Positions 34,871 to 43,810 of a DNA stretch of 64,000 nucleotides are shown here, piece by piece; the stretch's first letter is position 1, and every line of letters starts with the position of its first letter. The position numbers and the translations under genes are program-made. The stretch is taken from assembly GCF_002067135.1 (NCBI RefSeq), contig NZ_CP020105.1, positions 3,844,001-3,908,000 on the forward strand. The letters run 5' to 3'. This stretch comes from Spirosoma rigui (lineage in GTDB: Bacteria; Bacteroidota; Bacteroidia; Cytophagales; Spirosomataceae). The notes beneath the pieces were generated by a model, which was given only the letters and a program-made list of their open reading frames with translations, was not told the origin of the DNA and did no database searches.

Positions 34871-37003
34871 ATGTTTGTACATCAACGAATCAAAAAAACA
34901 GGCGCCCTGCTGGTTGCTGCGACCTTGTCGGCCGTTGCCCAGCCTTCGCCCCAACAACCTAAAATGACCGCTAATCCTTTTTTAAGTTCGTACGAAACGC
35001 CCCACCAGACGGCTCCGTTCGACAAAGTAAAAAATACCGATTACCTCCCCGCGCTGACGGAAGGACTCGCCCAGGGACGGAAGGAAATTGCCGCCATCGT
35101 CAATAATCCGGCAAAACCTACCTTCGACAATACCATTGTAGCCCTCGAACGGTCCGGCGATCTGCTGAGCAAAGTAACCTCGGTGCTGTTTAACCTGAAT
35201 AGCGCCGAGACAACCCCCGAACTACAGAAGATCGTTAAGGAAGCATCGCCCATGCTCAGTGAGTATGGCAACGACATTACCCTGAACGAGAAGCTGTTTG
35301 CTCGCATCAAGTCGGTTTATGAGCAGCGCGCCAGCCTTAAGCTTGACCCCGAGCGGTCTATGCTGCTGGAGAAAGCTTACAAACGGTTCGCGCGTAATGG
35401 CGCCAACCTCGATGCTAAAGGCAAGGAGCGGCTACGGGCTATCGACAAGGAGATGTCGCAGCTATCGCTTCAGTTTGGCGAAAACGTGCTGAACGAAACG
35501 AACGAATACCTGATGCCCGTTACGGACGAGAAAGACCTTGCCGGCCTCCCCGACTACGTGCGGGAAGCGGCTAAAGCAACGGCCAAACAAAAAGGGAAAG
35601 ACGGCTACGTGTTCACTTTGCAGGCCCCTAGCTACGGTCCGTTCATGCAATATGCCGACAACCGGGCGCTGCGCCAGAAGCTGTATATGGCTTTCAACGG
35701 TCGCGGTTTCCACGGTGACAAGAACGACAACTCGGCCATTATCGAAAAAATCGTGAACCTGCGTTACGAGCGGGCAAACTTGCTGGGCTACAAAACCCAC
35801 GCCGACTTCGTGCTGGAAGAAAGTATGGCTGGTTCGCGCGATAAAGTACAGTCGTTCCTCGATGAGCTGGTTACCTACGCCCGCCCGGCGGCCGAGCGCC
35901 AGCTGGCCGAATTGACGGCGTACGCTAAAGCCCACGGCTTTACCGACGATAAACTACAAGCCTGGGATAACAACTACTACGCCGAGAAGCTCAAGAAAGA
36001 GAAATATGATCTCGACGATGAAATGCTGAAACCATATTTCAAACTCGATAACGTACTGAACGGGGCCTTCATGGTTGCCAACAAACTTTATGGCATCACC
36101 TTCAAAGAACGTACCGACATCCCGGTCTATAATCCAGAGGTGAAAACCTTCGACGTATTCGATAAGGACGGTAAATTTCTGGCGGTCTTCTACGGCGATT
36201 ATTTTCCCCGGGCTGGCAAACGTAGTGGTGCCTGGATGAACGACATTCAGGGGCAGAAAGTAGAAAACGGAACCAACATCCGGCCGCACATTGTCAACGT
36301 CTGCAATTTTACCCGCCCCACAGATACCAAACCCTCGCTGCTGACTTTTTACGAAGTCACGACGCTCTTCCACGAGTTTGGGCATGGTTTGCACGGTATG
36401 CTGGCTAACGGTACGTTCGAGAGCCTGAGCGGTACGAGCGTTCCCCGCGATTTCGTTGAGCTGCCTTCGCAGGTAATGGAAAACTGGTGCTATGATCCCG
36501 ACGCGCTGAAACTGTTTGCCAAGCATTACCAGACAGGCGAGGTAATCCCGAATGAACTGATCGAAAAAATCCGGGCGAGCCAGAACTTCATGGCCGGACT
36601 GGCCAATTTGCGGCAACTACGGCTCGGCCTGACGGATATGTACTACCACGGCCAGAAACCAACCGGTGAGAGCATTTCTGAAATCGAGAACCGGGTAGAC
36701 TCGGTGGCGAATCTGTACCCACGTGTGAAAGGGGTTGCCGTCAGCCCTGCATTTTCGCACATCTTCGCGGGAGGTTACTCGGCGGGCTATTACAGCTACA
36801 AATGGAGCGAAGTGCTGGACGCCGATGCCTTTGAGTTCTTCAAGGAAAACGGCGGATTGGACAACAAAACGGCTGCCGACAGCTTCCGGAAGAACGTATT
36901 GGAAAAAGGCGGTACCGAGAAGCCCATGGAGCTTTACAAAAAATTCCGCGGCCGCGAGCCGTCGCCTAAAGCGATGTTACGCCGAAGCGGCCTGATTTTA
37001 TAA
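34871..37003 (+). CDS. M3 family metallopeptidase (peptidyl-dipeptidase Dcp-like)
   Basis: A 710-residue thimet-oligopeptidase-family zinc protease. The zinc motif HEFGH is at residues about 501-505 (FHEFGHGLHGML), with the downstream Glu in FVELPSQVMENW. The C-terminal substrate region YYSYKWSEVLDADAF is characteristic of Dcp/OpdA. The N-terminus has a hydrophobic, signal-like stretch (GALLVAATLSAVAQ), so the enzyme may be periplasmic. It removes dipeptides or cleaves short peptides. A strong terminator follows. Confidence 0.93.
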   Translation: MFVHQRIKKTGALLVAATLSAVAQPSPQQPKMTANPFLSSYETPHQTAPFDKVKNTDYLPALTEGLAQGRKEIAAIVNNPAKPTFDNTIVALERSGDLLSKVTSVLFNLNSAETTPELQKIVKEASPMLSEYGNDITLNEKLFARIKSVYEQRASLKLDPERSMLLEKAYKRFARNGANLDAKGKERLRAIDKEMSQLSLQFGENVLNETNEYLMPVTDEKDLAGLPDYVREAAKATAKQKGKDGYVFTLQAPSYGPFMQYADNRALRQKLYMAFNGRGFHGDKNDNSAIIEKIVNLRYERANLLGYKTHADFVLEESMAGSRDKVQSFLDELVTYARPAAERQLAELTAYAKAHGFTDDKLQAWDNNYYAEKLKKEKYDLDDEMLKPYFKLDNVLNGAFMVANKLYGITFKERTDIPVYNPEVKTFDVFDKDGKFLAVFYGDYFPRAGKRSGAWMNDIQGQKVENGTNIRPHIVNVCNFTRPTDTKPSLLTFYEVTTLFHEFGHGLHGMLANGTFESLSGTSVPRDFVELPSQVMENWCYDPDALKLFAKHYQTGEVIPNELIEKIRASQNFMAGLANLRQLRLGLTDMYYHGQKPTGESISEIENRVDSVANLYPRVKGVAVSPAFSHIFAGGYSAGYYSYKWSEVLDADAFEFFKENGGLDNKTAADSFRKNVLEKGGTEKPMELYKKFRGREPSPKAMLRRSGLIL

Positions 37004-37055
37004 GACAGGGCGATAGGGTAGAGGGTCCGGTTCGAACCTTCGTTCTGAAAGCCAA

Positions 37056-37101
37056 AAACGTCGTAAAGTCCCCGATCGTGGTTGGGGACTTTACGACGTT
37101 T
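37056..37101 (+). terminator. Intrinsic terminator of the M3 peptidase gene
   Basis: A perfect 18-bp stem (37056-37073 with 37084-37101) around a 10-nt loop, with A/T-rich stem ends. Confidence 0.88.
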
Positions 37102-37103
37102 GT

Positions 37104-37307
37104 TTGTGGGCAACCAATGTCATGACGGTTGAGAAATTTTTGACGGGTTCAGGCTATAAGCTAAATCTCGCCCGTGCATCGACGTTTCCACCCAATACGG
37201 AACTGCCAAAAAGGAGTAATGGGGTATCATCGGCCGCTGTGGTAACGGCTGCGGGTAATATTAATCTGTGGATCCAGGCCAACCACTGCACGGAGATGCC
37301 GATCTAA
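37104..37307 (+). CDS. Doubtful 67-residue ORF
   Basis: An open frame beginning at a TTG (37104) or the ATG at 37122, directly behind a terminator and ending just before a minus-strand terminator. The peptide has no signal, motif or family resemblance that I recognise. It may be a decayed gene end or chance; it is listed so that the gap 37102-37322 is accounted for. Confidence 0.18.
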   Translation: MWATNVMTVEKFLTGSGYKLNLARASTFPPNTELPKRSNGVSSAAVVTAAGNINLWIQANHCTEMPI

Positions 37308-37322
37308 CGATCTCTTATAAAC

Positions 37323-37362
37323 AAAAAAGCGCCCCGCTGGAGTGATTCCGGCGGGGCGCTTT
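37323..37362 (-). terminator. Terminator of the YceI gene
   Basis: Stem AGCGCCCCGC (37328-37337) with GCGGGGCGCT (37351-37360). On the minus strand the hairpin ends in a T6 tract. It lies about 45 bases beyond the YceI stop. Confidence 0.85.
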
Positions 37363-37407
37363 GGTTATATAGTATGCGGTTTCGTCGCGACCGGCCCTCA
37401 AACGGGC

Positions 37408-37956
37408 TCAGGCCTGCTTTGTAACCTGAATGTTCATGATCAGCCGAACGTCGTCGCTCACAACGACGCCACCGGCTTCCGTCACGGCATCCCACGACAG
37501 GCCGAACTCCTTGCGCTTGATCACGCCCGATAATTCGAAACCGGCTTTTGTCTGACCGTAGAAGTCCTGCATCTGGCCACCGTACTCGGCTTTGAGCACG
37601 ACGGGCTTCGTAACGCCATGGATCGTCAGATCGCCACTTAGTTCGTAAGCATCATCGCCGGTCTTTTTCATGCCGGTAGAGGTGAAGGTCAGTTTCGGAA
37701 ACTGATCAGCGTCGAAGAAGTCGGCCGATTTCAGGTGCGTGTCGCGCTGCTCATTGTTGGTGCTGATGCTGGCAATATCGGCAGAAAAGGAGATCTGGGC
37801 ATCCTCAAAATCGTCACCGTTCATCACCAGTTGTCCTTCATACTGACCAAAAGACCCCGTAACGGTCGATACCATCAGGTGCTTCACCTTGAACTGAACC
37901 TCAGAGTGGGTAGGGTCGATGATCCAGGTTGTGGCGGTAGTTGCTTGTGCGTCCAT
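37408..37956 (-). CDS. YceI family lipid-binding protein
   Basis: A 182-residue YceI-like lipocalin-fold protein: WIIDPTHSEVQFKVKHLMVSTVTGSF at the start and FSADIASISTNNEQRDTHLKSADFFDADQFPKLTF in the middle. The FGLSWDAVTEAGGVVVSDDVRL end is diagnostic. The family binds polyisoprenoids or amphiphiles. No signal peptide is visible, so it is probably cytoplasmic or secreted by another route. A TACATTTG element lies about 46 bases upstream on the minus strand. Confidence 0.93.
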   Translation of the reverse strand: MDAQATTATTWIIDPTHSEVQFKVKHLMVSTVTGSFGQYEGQLVMNGDDFEDAQISFSADIASISTNNEQRDTHLKSADFFDADQFPKLTFTSTGMKKTGDDAYELSGDLTIHGVTKPVVLKAEYGGQMQDFYGQTKAGFELSGVIKRKEFGLSWDAVTEAGGVVVSDDVRLIMNIQVTKQA

Positions 37957-38001
37957 GTCGTTTATTTAGTTAAATGTATATGTATTTAATGTAGATACAT
38001 G

Positions 38002-38009
38002 CAAATGTA
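38002..38009 (-). promoter_or_regulatory. Candidate -7 promoter element for the YceI gene
   Basis: Minus-strand TACATTTG matches TAnnTTTG and lies 46 bases upstream of the YceI ATG in an AT-rich stretch. No clear -33 box. Confidence 0.38.
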
Positions 38010-38185
38010 AAGAATTGTTCCCACTGTTCAACTATTTTCTACAAGATCTTTTTCGAGGTTCCTGTAAGCCAGCTACGGACGTTTTTTTGCCCGGACGACG
38101 GGGAGGATTGGTGCCGGTAATTGCGGTTTTTTCGGCACCTTTGCCGCATCTTTTTTGTTCTTTATACGTATCAAATCTCTCAAAA

Positions 38186-38704
38186 ATGCCCAACTGGTTT
38201 CTCGGAAAAATCCGCTATCAGCAACCTATTGACGACGCGACCGTTGGTACGCGCAACGAAGAGTTTATTAAGCAAAAGACCGTTACCGAAGCGTATCTGG
38301 TCGATGCCGTCAGCTATACCGACGCCGAAGCCCGGCTCTATCAGGAAATTGCCGCCAACACGCCTGACTTTGAGATTACCGATATTTCGCGGATGAAACT
38401 CGCGGATGTGTTTTACAATGAAGACGGGGGCGAGGTATGGTACAAGGTAAAGGCCCTGTTCATTACGGAAGATGAAAAAACGGGCAAGCAAAAGAAAAGT
38501 CCGAGTCTGATGCTCGTCAACGCCGAGACGCCCAAGCAGGCGTATGAACTCGTGGAGGCAAGTCTGAAAACGTCGCTCGATCCGTTCGAGATCACGGATG
38601 TGAACACGACCAAGATTCTGGATATTTTTCCCTATAGTGAAGAGGAGAAGCGCAACCTCCGACCGCTCAGCGAAGTAGCCGAACGCGAAACCGAAAACGT
38701 GTAA
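38186..38704 (+). CDS. DUF4494 domain protein
   Basis: A 172-residue protein containing the Bacteroidota-specific DUF4494 domain: NWFLGKIRYQQ at the start, then VTEAYLVDAVSYTDAEARLYQEI and VWYKVKALFITEDEKTGKQKK. No signal peptide or membrane segment, so cytoplasmic. Function unknown. The ATG at 38186 begins at the domain; the open upstream extension to 38015 was rejected. Confidence 0.88.
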   Translation: MPNWFLGKIRYQQPIDDATVGTRNEEFIKQKTVTEAYLVDAVSYTDAEARLYQEIAANTPDFEITDISRMKLADVFYNEDGGEVWYKVKALFITEDEKTGKQKKSPSLMLVNAETPKQAYELVEASLKTSLDPFEITDVNTTKILDIFPYSEEEKRNLRPLSEVAERETENV

Positions 38705-38838
38705 CGGAACGTTTTGACGCTCATCCGGTAACGTGTTGTTGCCGGATGAGTATAATTACCGCCGAATAGTACATAATTCGCCTATTTCGAAGGCCGGAAC
38801 TTGCGTTGAATTTGTACAATGCGGATATTTGACCCACC

Positions 38839-39288
38839 ATGAAACGCAAGCTGTTCCAATTGTTCAATCTTCTGATGACCTGTGTCGTGCTGCTGAGCAG
38901 TACGGGATTTGGCCTGGTTGAGCATTCGTGCCAGATGCGGGGCAAGAAAAAAACGATGGTCGTTGCGTTTAGCGACCACAAAAAAAAGACAGGCTGTTCG
39001 AGTGATGGGCAATCGGTGGAGTCCCGTCAGACAACCGTCGACAAGGCCAGTTGCTGCCAGGACGAAAGCAGCTACGAAAACGTAGACGCCCAATCGTCGC
39101 TGAGCCAGCTCGTTGCGAAGTTTGTTAAAGCCGTTACCGAAACGGTGCTGGCGGGCACAGTAGCCCTGATGGCTTATCTGGTCGAGTGGATTTTTGACCG
39201 GGAGTCGTCGTCCATTGCCTTCGCTGGTGAACCCCCTTCCCCCTCCGGGCGCGATATACTGGCGCTCGACAGTCGGTTACTCCTTTGA
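38839..39288 (+). CDS. HYC_CC_PP family protein
   Basis: A 149-residue protein with an N-terminal hydrophobic leader. It has the family's landmark residues in order: VEHSCQM near residue 27, SCCQDE near 73 and EPPSPS near 132. There is a second hydrophobic segment at about 100-120. HYC_CC_PP proteins are small Bacteroidota membrane or periplasmic proteins typically found near metal-related TonB receptors and HMA proteins, as here. The conserved His and Cys residues suggest metal binding, which is inference. It is the first gene of the metal island. Confidence 0.85.
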   Translation: MKRKLFQLFNLLMTCVVLLSSTGFGLVEHSCQMRGKKKTMVVAFSDHKKKTGCSSDGQSVESRQTTVDKASCCQDESSYENVDAQSSLSQLVAKFVKAVTETVLAGTVALMAYLVEWIFDRESSSIAFAGEPPSPSGRDILALDSRLLL

Positions 39289-39289
39289 T

Positions 39290-39359
39290 TTGTTGATTGA
39301 TTTCACCACGCCGATGTCCTGATGACATGGGCTGTTCGTGTTTGTTCATCAATCAACAA
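39290..39359. repeat. 12-bp inverted repeat before the TonB receptor
   Basis: Arms TTGTTGATTGAT (39290-39301) and ATCAATCAACAA (39348-39359) are perfectly complementary with a 46-base loop. The right arm ends 4 bases before the receptor ATG at 39364. Possible operator, 5'-UTR structure or attenuator. Confidence 0.5.
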
Positions 39360-39363
39360 CCTC

Positions 39364-41649
39364 ATGCGATTTATTTTTGTACTGGTCGGGCTACTCACGG
39401 TAGCACCGGGCTTCAGCCGCGTGGCGCAGGCCCAATCCGACACAACGGCTGCTGCCAACATTTCCGTCGATTCAACTGCATCCGGGTCCCTCCCGGCCGG
39501 AGTTACCGGCACCGTGGGCGAAACTGTTAACCAACAGCGGGTGCTCCTCGTCGGCGCTACGGTGCTCTGGGCCGGAACGACGGCGGGAACCGTTACCGAC
39601 TCACTTGGCCGGTTTCAGCTGGCTGTGCAACCCGGGGTCAATCGGCTGGTTGTCAGTTATGTGGGATACGTAGCCGATACGATCACCGTTGCGAATCCCG
39701 CAACACCACTGATGATAACCCTCAAGTCGGCACAAACGCTGCAGGAGGTAACGGTGTCTGGCTCCCCCGGTCAGATCGACCGGCTCAATCCGATCCAGAC
39801 CGAACTGATCACCCAGCGTACCCTGGCCAAAGCTGCCTGCTGTAACCTGTCGGAGAGTTTCGAGACGAATGCTTCGGTAAGTGTATCCTACGCCGATGCC
39901 GTAACGGGCGCGCGGCAGATCCAGTTTCTGGGACTGGGAGGGCAGTACGTCCAGACCAACGTCGAAAACATACCCACCGTACGGGGATTGGGAACTACGT
40001 TTGGGTTGAACTACATTCCCGGCACCTGGATCACCAGCATCGATGTGGGAAAAGGAGCCGGTTCGGTCGTAAATGGCTATGAGTCGATGAGTGGGCAGAT
40101 GAATATCGAACTTCAGAAACCCGACTCGCCCGACAAGCTGTTCCTGAACGGTTACGTCAACAGTTTTGGCCGGATTGAAGGAAATGTCAACTGGTCGAAA
40201 CCGATCAGCAAAAAGTGGAGCGTGGGCGTATTGGGACATGCCAGTACGCTTCAGAAAGAAACCGACCAGAACCACGACGGATTTCGCGATCTGCCGCTGT
40301 ATACCCAACTCAACGCGATCAATCGGTATAAATACAGCAGCGAGCGGTTCATGGCCCAGTTTGGCGTGAAAGCGCTGTACGAAGATCGGGATGGGGGACA
40401 GTTATCCCGTTTCGGACCGTCGGGCTACCGCTTCGGCAACACGACCAAACGAGTGGAGTTCTTCTCAAAAACGGCAAAGCTCTTTCCTGAACAACCCTAT
40501 AAAGGGCTGGGCCTGATCCTGAATGGGCTCAACCACGAGCAGACGGCCATCTTTGGCTACCGCCCCTACGCCGGTCGGCAGCGGACACTCTACGCAAATC
40601 TGATCTACCAGGACATTATCGGGACAACCAATCATACGTACAAAGCGGGGTTGAGTTACCTGCTTGATGACTATCGTGAGCAACTGGGAGCCCTGCAAAC
40701 GAAGCGCACCGAGTCGGTGCCGGGTGTTTTTGCCGAATACACCTACACCTACCCCGAAAAGATGACGCTCGTTTTGGGCGGTCGGTTCGACTACCATAAC
40801 CTGTTCGGGCCGCAGTGGACCCCCCGGGCGCACCTCAAGTACGATATCAGTCCTAACCTCATCCTGCGGGCATCGGCCGGGCGGGGCTTCCGTGTCCCTA
40901 ACTTCCTGGCCGAGAATTTCGGGTATTTCGTTAGTTCACGGGTTATCTACAACGAAGCGCAGCTCCGGCCCGAGGTGTCGTGGAACTACGGCGGGAGCCT
41001 GACGAATGACTTTACCCTGTTCGGCAAAAAAGCGTCGCTGGTACTGGATTACCACCGTACCGATTTTCGGGAGCAACTGTTTATTGACGTCGAGCATCCG
41101 CAGGAAATTCACTTTCATAACCTGTACGGCAAATCGTTCGCCAACAGCTTTCAGGCGGAACTTAACTACCAGCCTATCCGCCGGATGGACGTGAAAGTGG
41201 CGTATCGCCTGTTCGACGTGCGGCAAAGCATGAGCGTACCATCGGGCGATACGTTGCTGTTACCCCGTATGATGATTCCGCGCGATCGAGTGCTGCTCAA
41301 CGTGGGCTACGCGCTGCCCTATGACAAATGGAAATTCGACGCGACCCTGCAATGGAACGGTCCCCGCCGGATCCCATACCTCCGGACGGGGGCGGAGGCC
41401 GATTACACGGTAGTACCCAGGGAGTATGCGCCTGGTTTTTATAACCTGAACGCCCAGATTAGCCGGGCATTCCGGTCGGGGCTGGAGATCTACCTGGGTG
41501 GAGAGAACCTCACCGGCTTTCGGCAACTTAACCCCATCATTGCCGCCAATGACCCGTTTGGGCCCGCCTTCGATGCCGGGTCCCGGGTGTGGGGACCCGT
41601 AACGGGCCGTATGGTGTATGTTGGCTTTCGCTTTAAACCACAACCATGA
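39364..41649 (+). CDS. TonB-dependent receptor, probably metal-related
   Basis: A 761-residue outer-membrane receptor. Residues 1-24 are a signal peptide ending in AQAQ. Residues about 55-125 form a carboxypeptidase-regulatory-like domain (VLWAGTTAGTVTDSLGRFQL). The plug follows (GQIDRLNPIQTELITQRTL), with a vicinal Cys pair in AACCNLSESFE and the conserved IQFLGLGGQYVQTNVENIP. A 22-strand barrel makes up the rest and ends in VYVGFRFKPQP. The ligand is unknown, but the neighbours (HYC_CC_PP, HMA-AraC regulator, copper-storage-like protein) point to copper or another soft metal. The stop overlaps the next start (ATGA). Confidence 0.92.
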   Translation: MRFIFVLVGLLTVAPGFSRVAQAQSDTTAAANISVDSTASGSLPAGVTGTVGETVNQQRVLLVGATVLWAGTTAGTVTDSLGRFQLAVQPGVNRLVVSYVGYVADTITVANPATPLMITLKSAQTLQEVTVSGSPGQIDRLNPIQTELITQRTLAKAACCNLSESFETNASVSVSYADAVTGARQIQFLGLGGQYVQTNVENIPTVRGLGTTFGLNYIPGTWITSIDVGKGAGSVVNGYESMSGQMNIELQKPDSPDKLFLNGYVNSFGRIEGNVNWSKPISKKWSVGVLGHASTLQKETDQNHDGFRDLPLYTQLNAINRYKYSSERFMAQFGVKALYEDRDGGQLSRFGPSGYRFGNTTKRVEFFSKTAKLFPEQPYKGLGLILNGLNHEQTAIFGYRPYAGRQRTLYANLIYQDIIGTTNHTYKAGLSYLLDDYREQLGALQTKRTESVPGVFAEYTYTYPEKMTLVLGGRFDYHNLFGPQWTPRAHLKYDISPNLILRASAGRGFRVPNFLAENFGYFVSSRVIYNEAQLRPEVSWNYGGSLTNDFTLFGKKASLVLDYHRTDFREQLFIDVEHPQEIHFHNLYGKSFANSFQAELNYQPIRRMDVKVAYRLFDVRQSMSVPSGDTLLLPRMMIPRDRVLLNVGYALPYDKWKFDATLQWNGPRRIPYLRTGAEADYTVVPREYAPGFYNLNAQISRAFRSGLEIYLGGENLTGFRQLNPIIAANDPFGPAFDAGSRVWGPVTGRMVYVGFRFKPQP

Positions 41650-42215
41650 TGCTGTTAAAAATAAAGAATATGGTCTGCGACCGGTGCAAGCGGGCCGTGC
41701 GCGAAGATCTGGAAACGCTGGGCCTGACGCTGCTGCGTGTCGACTTGGGCGAAGCAGAGATTGCGGAGTTACCCGCCCCGCTGACAACGGATGATGTACG
41801 GCGGGTGTTGCAGGCGGGGGGCTTCGACCTGGTCGATGACAAAAAGCAGTCGCTGGTGGAACACATGAAAGTGCTGCTCATCAATGAGGTACAGTACCTG
41901 AAAGGCGAGCGCCTGCCGACCGAGAATTATTCGGCCTTCCTGGAGCGTAAGCTAGGCTACGAATATTCATACCTGAGTGGCCTTTTCTCGACCCTGGAGG
42001 GGCAGACCGTGGAAAAATATACCATTGCCCTCAAGATCGAAAAAGTGAAAGAGTGGCTAACGTATGATGAATTGACACTGACCGAGATGGCCTGGCGACT
42101 GAGTTACAGCAGCGTTCAGCACCTTTCCAATCAGTTTCGGCAGGTGACGGGGCAAACGCCGGGGCAGTTTAAAAAAGAGGCCCATATTGCCCGCAAAACG
42201 CTGGATTCGATCTGA
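41646..42215 (+). CDS. AraC-type regulator with N-terminal HMA-like domain
   Basis: A 189-residue protein in two parts. Residues 1-70 follow the heavy-metal-associated fold pattern: LLKIKNMVCDRCKRAVREDLE, where CxxC would be the metal site, then LLRVDLGEAEI and VRRVLQAGGFDLV. From about residue 85 a C-terminal AraC helix-turn-helix pair is present (LERKLGYEYSYLSGLFSTLEG, then LTEMAWRLSYSSVQHLSNQFRQVTGQTPGQFK). It presumably senses metal and controls the island. Its ATG overlaps the receptor stop, so the two are co-translated. The cysteine pair is present, but metal binding is inferred. Confidence 0.88.
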   Translation: MMLLKIKNMVCDRCKRAVREDLETLGLTLLRVDLGEAEIAELPAPLTTDDVRRVLQAGGFDLVDDKKQSLVEHMKVLLINEVQYLKGERLPTENYSAFLERKLGYEYSYLSGLFSTLEGQTVEKYTIALKIEKVKEWLTYDELTLTEMAWRLSYSSVQHLSNQFRQVTGQTPGQFKKEAHIARKTLDSI

Positions 42216-42321
42216 GTGAGCGGTACCTGTACAGTTGATCCGGAATTATGTAAAAACGGAATGAACACGGCTCAGTTACTTTACCAGACCAACGGTGGTC
42301 TCCTCAACGCTTACCCGTAGT

Positions 42322-42669
42322 ATGGAAATGACACAACATCACCACAGCGACACCTGTTTCGAATGCGCCGAAGCCTGCGAACGGTGCGTCACCGCCTGTC
42401 TGGAAATGGGCGATCAGGATAGTAAGGGGCACGACATGACGGCCTGTATCAAGCTCTGCCGCGACTGCGCGGATATCTGCACGTTATGCGGACGGCTCGA
42501 AGCACGCGGGTCACAATTCATGAACCAGTACATGCAACTCTGTGCCGACGCCTGCGACGCCTGTGCTACGGAGTGCGAAAAACATGCGGGTCACCACGCC
42601 CACTGCAAAGCCTGCGCTGACGCCTGCCGGAAGTGCGCCGACGAATGCCGCCGGATGGCCAATGCCTGA
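42322..42669 (+). CDS. Four-helix-bundle copper-storage-like protein (Csp/DUF326)
   Basis: A 115-residue protein with 19 cysteines spaced as CxxC and CxxxC along helices (CFECAEACERCVTAC, CIKLCRDCADICTLC, CADACDACATEC, CKACADACRKCADEC). It also has an N-terminal His cluster (QHHHS). This is the signature of four-helix copper-storage proteins, which bind many Cu(I) ions in the bundle core. There is no signal peptide, so it resembles the cytosolic Csp3 class. The ATG at 42322 is preferred to 42295. It follows the HMA-AraC regulator by about 106 bases in the same orientation. Confidence 0.92.
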   Translation: MEMTQHHHSDTCFECAEACERCVTACLEMGDQDSKGHDMTACIKLCRDCADICTLCGRLEARGSQFMNQYMQLCADACDACATECEKHAGHHAHCKACADACRKCADECRRMANA

Positions 42670-42746
42670 GGGTAGCCAGCGTGATGACACTCGGGCTACA
42701 CCGGGTGTCATTACCTTTCCACATTACGGGACGTAACCACTATTCC

Positions 42747-43790
42747 ATGACTTCCCTTTACACGCTTTTTCTGGTTTTGCTCATCAACATCGTCCGCCAG
42801 CCGGATACCGTTCAGGTCATCGGTACGGGTCGGCATCCGGCGGTGGAGACCGATCCCGCCGGGGGGATTCACGTCGTGTTTGGTCGGGGCGCTGTGTTAT
42901 ACTACACTACCTCCGCCGATGGGCATATTTTCTCAAAGCCGCTGGTAGTAGACAGCTTGCCGGGTTTGCACCTGGGCGCATCACGGGGGCCGCAGATTGC
43001 CGCAACGAACCGCTCAGTCGTGATTACGGCCATCGACAAAACAGGCAATGTGTGGAGCTATACCCTCGATCGGCCGACGGGCCAGTGGCACAGGCCCGTT
43101 CAGGTTACCGACGAGCCGGACAAGGCGAAAGAGGGTTTTGTAGCCCTCACGGCCGATCCGGAAAATGGCTATTCCGCCATCTGGCTCGATTTGCGGGGAA
43201 ATCAGCAAAACAAACTGATGGGTGCACAGTCGATCGACGGAGGACGAACGTGGTCGGCAAACCGGCTGGTGTATGCATCGCCCGACGGGACGATTTGTGA
43301 ATGCTGCCAGCCGTCGATCGTTCGTCGGGGCCAGTCGGTGGCAGTCCTGTTCCGCAATTTCATCGCCGGTTCGCGGGATATGTACCTGCTGCGCTCAACT
43401 GATGGAGGATCCTCGTTCGGAAAAGCCGAGAAGCTGGGTGACGGTACCTGGCCGCTCAATGCCTGTCCCATGGATGGGGGCGGTCTGTACATGACGCCCG
43501 AGGGAATACTGTCAACCGTCTGGCGCCGGGCCGATACGTTATTCAGCGCCCGACCCGGCCAGACCGAACGGAAACTAGGCCCTGGAAAGAATGCCAAAAT
43601 TATCAGTACGAAGAAAGGAGATTATATCGCTTTCCAGCGCGATGGCCGCGTGTGGATCATTGTGCCGGGGCAACCCGAAGCCCGCCCGGTGGGTGAGGGC
43701 GGTTACCCCAAACTGTTGCGGCTCGCCAACGACAGGATACTGTGTCTGTGGGAACGGGCCGGATTAGTGGTAAGCACCGTGGTAGGATGA
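42747..43790 (+). CDS. Exported sialidase-like beta-propeller with CECC motif
   Basis: A 347-residue protein with an N-terminal hydrophobic leader (SLYTLFLVLLINIV). It shows BNR/Asp-box-like propeller repeats (SIDGGRTWSANRL, STDGGSSFGKAEK), as in sialidase-like proteins. A cysteine-rich loop ICECCQPS sits in mid-protein and ACPMDGGG further on, which could bind metal. The catalytic residues of true sialidases are not evident to me, so hydrolytic activity is doubtful. It lies in the metal island; the next gene could start overlapping its stop (ATGA at 43787). Confidence 0.75.
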   Translation: MTSLYTLFLVLLINIVRQPDTVQVIGTGRHPAVETDPAGGIHVVFGRGAVLYYTTSADGHIFSKPLVVDSLPGLHLGASRGPQIAATNRSVVITAIDKTGNVWSYTLDRPTGQWHRPVQVTDEPDKAKEGFVALTADPENGYSAIWLDLRGNQQNKLMGAQSIDGGRTWSANRLVYASPDGTICECCQPSIVRRGQSVAVLFRNFIAGSRDMYLLRSTDGGSSFGKAEKLGDGTWPLNACPMDGGGLYMTPEGILSTVWRRADTLFSARPGQTERKLGPGKNAKIISTKKGDYIAFQRDGRVWIIVPGQPEARPVGEGGYPKLLRLANDRILCLWERAGLVVSTVVG

Positions 43791-43810
43791 CTATTTTTAC
43801 TATCAACGCT

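Noticed and set aside
37025..37040. A tRNA-like T-loop motif (GGTTCGAACC)
   Set aside because: No acceptor, D or anticodon stems could be paired around it.
39601..40308. A 235-codon minus-strand ORF inside the TonB receptor gene
   Set aside because: Antisense to a well-supported receptor; product has no coherent fold pattern.
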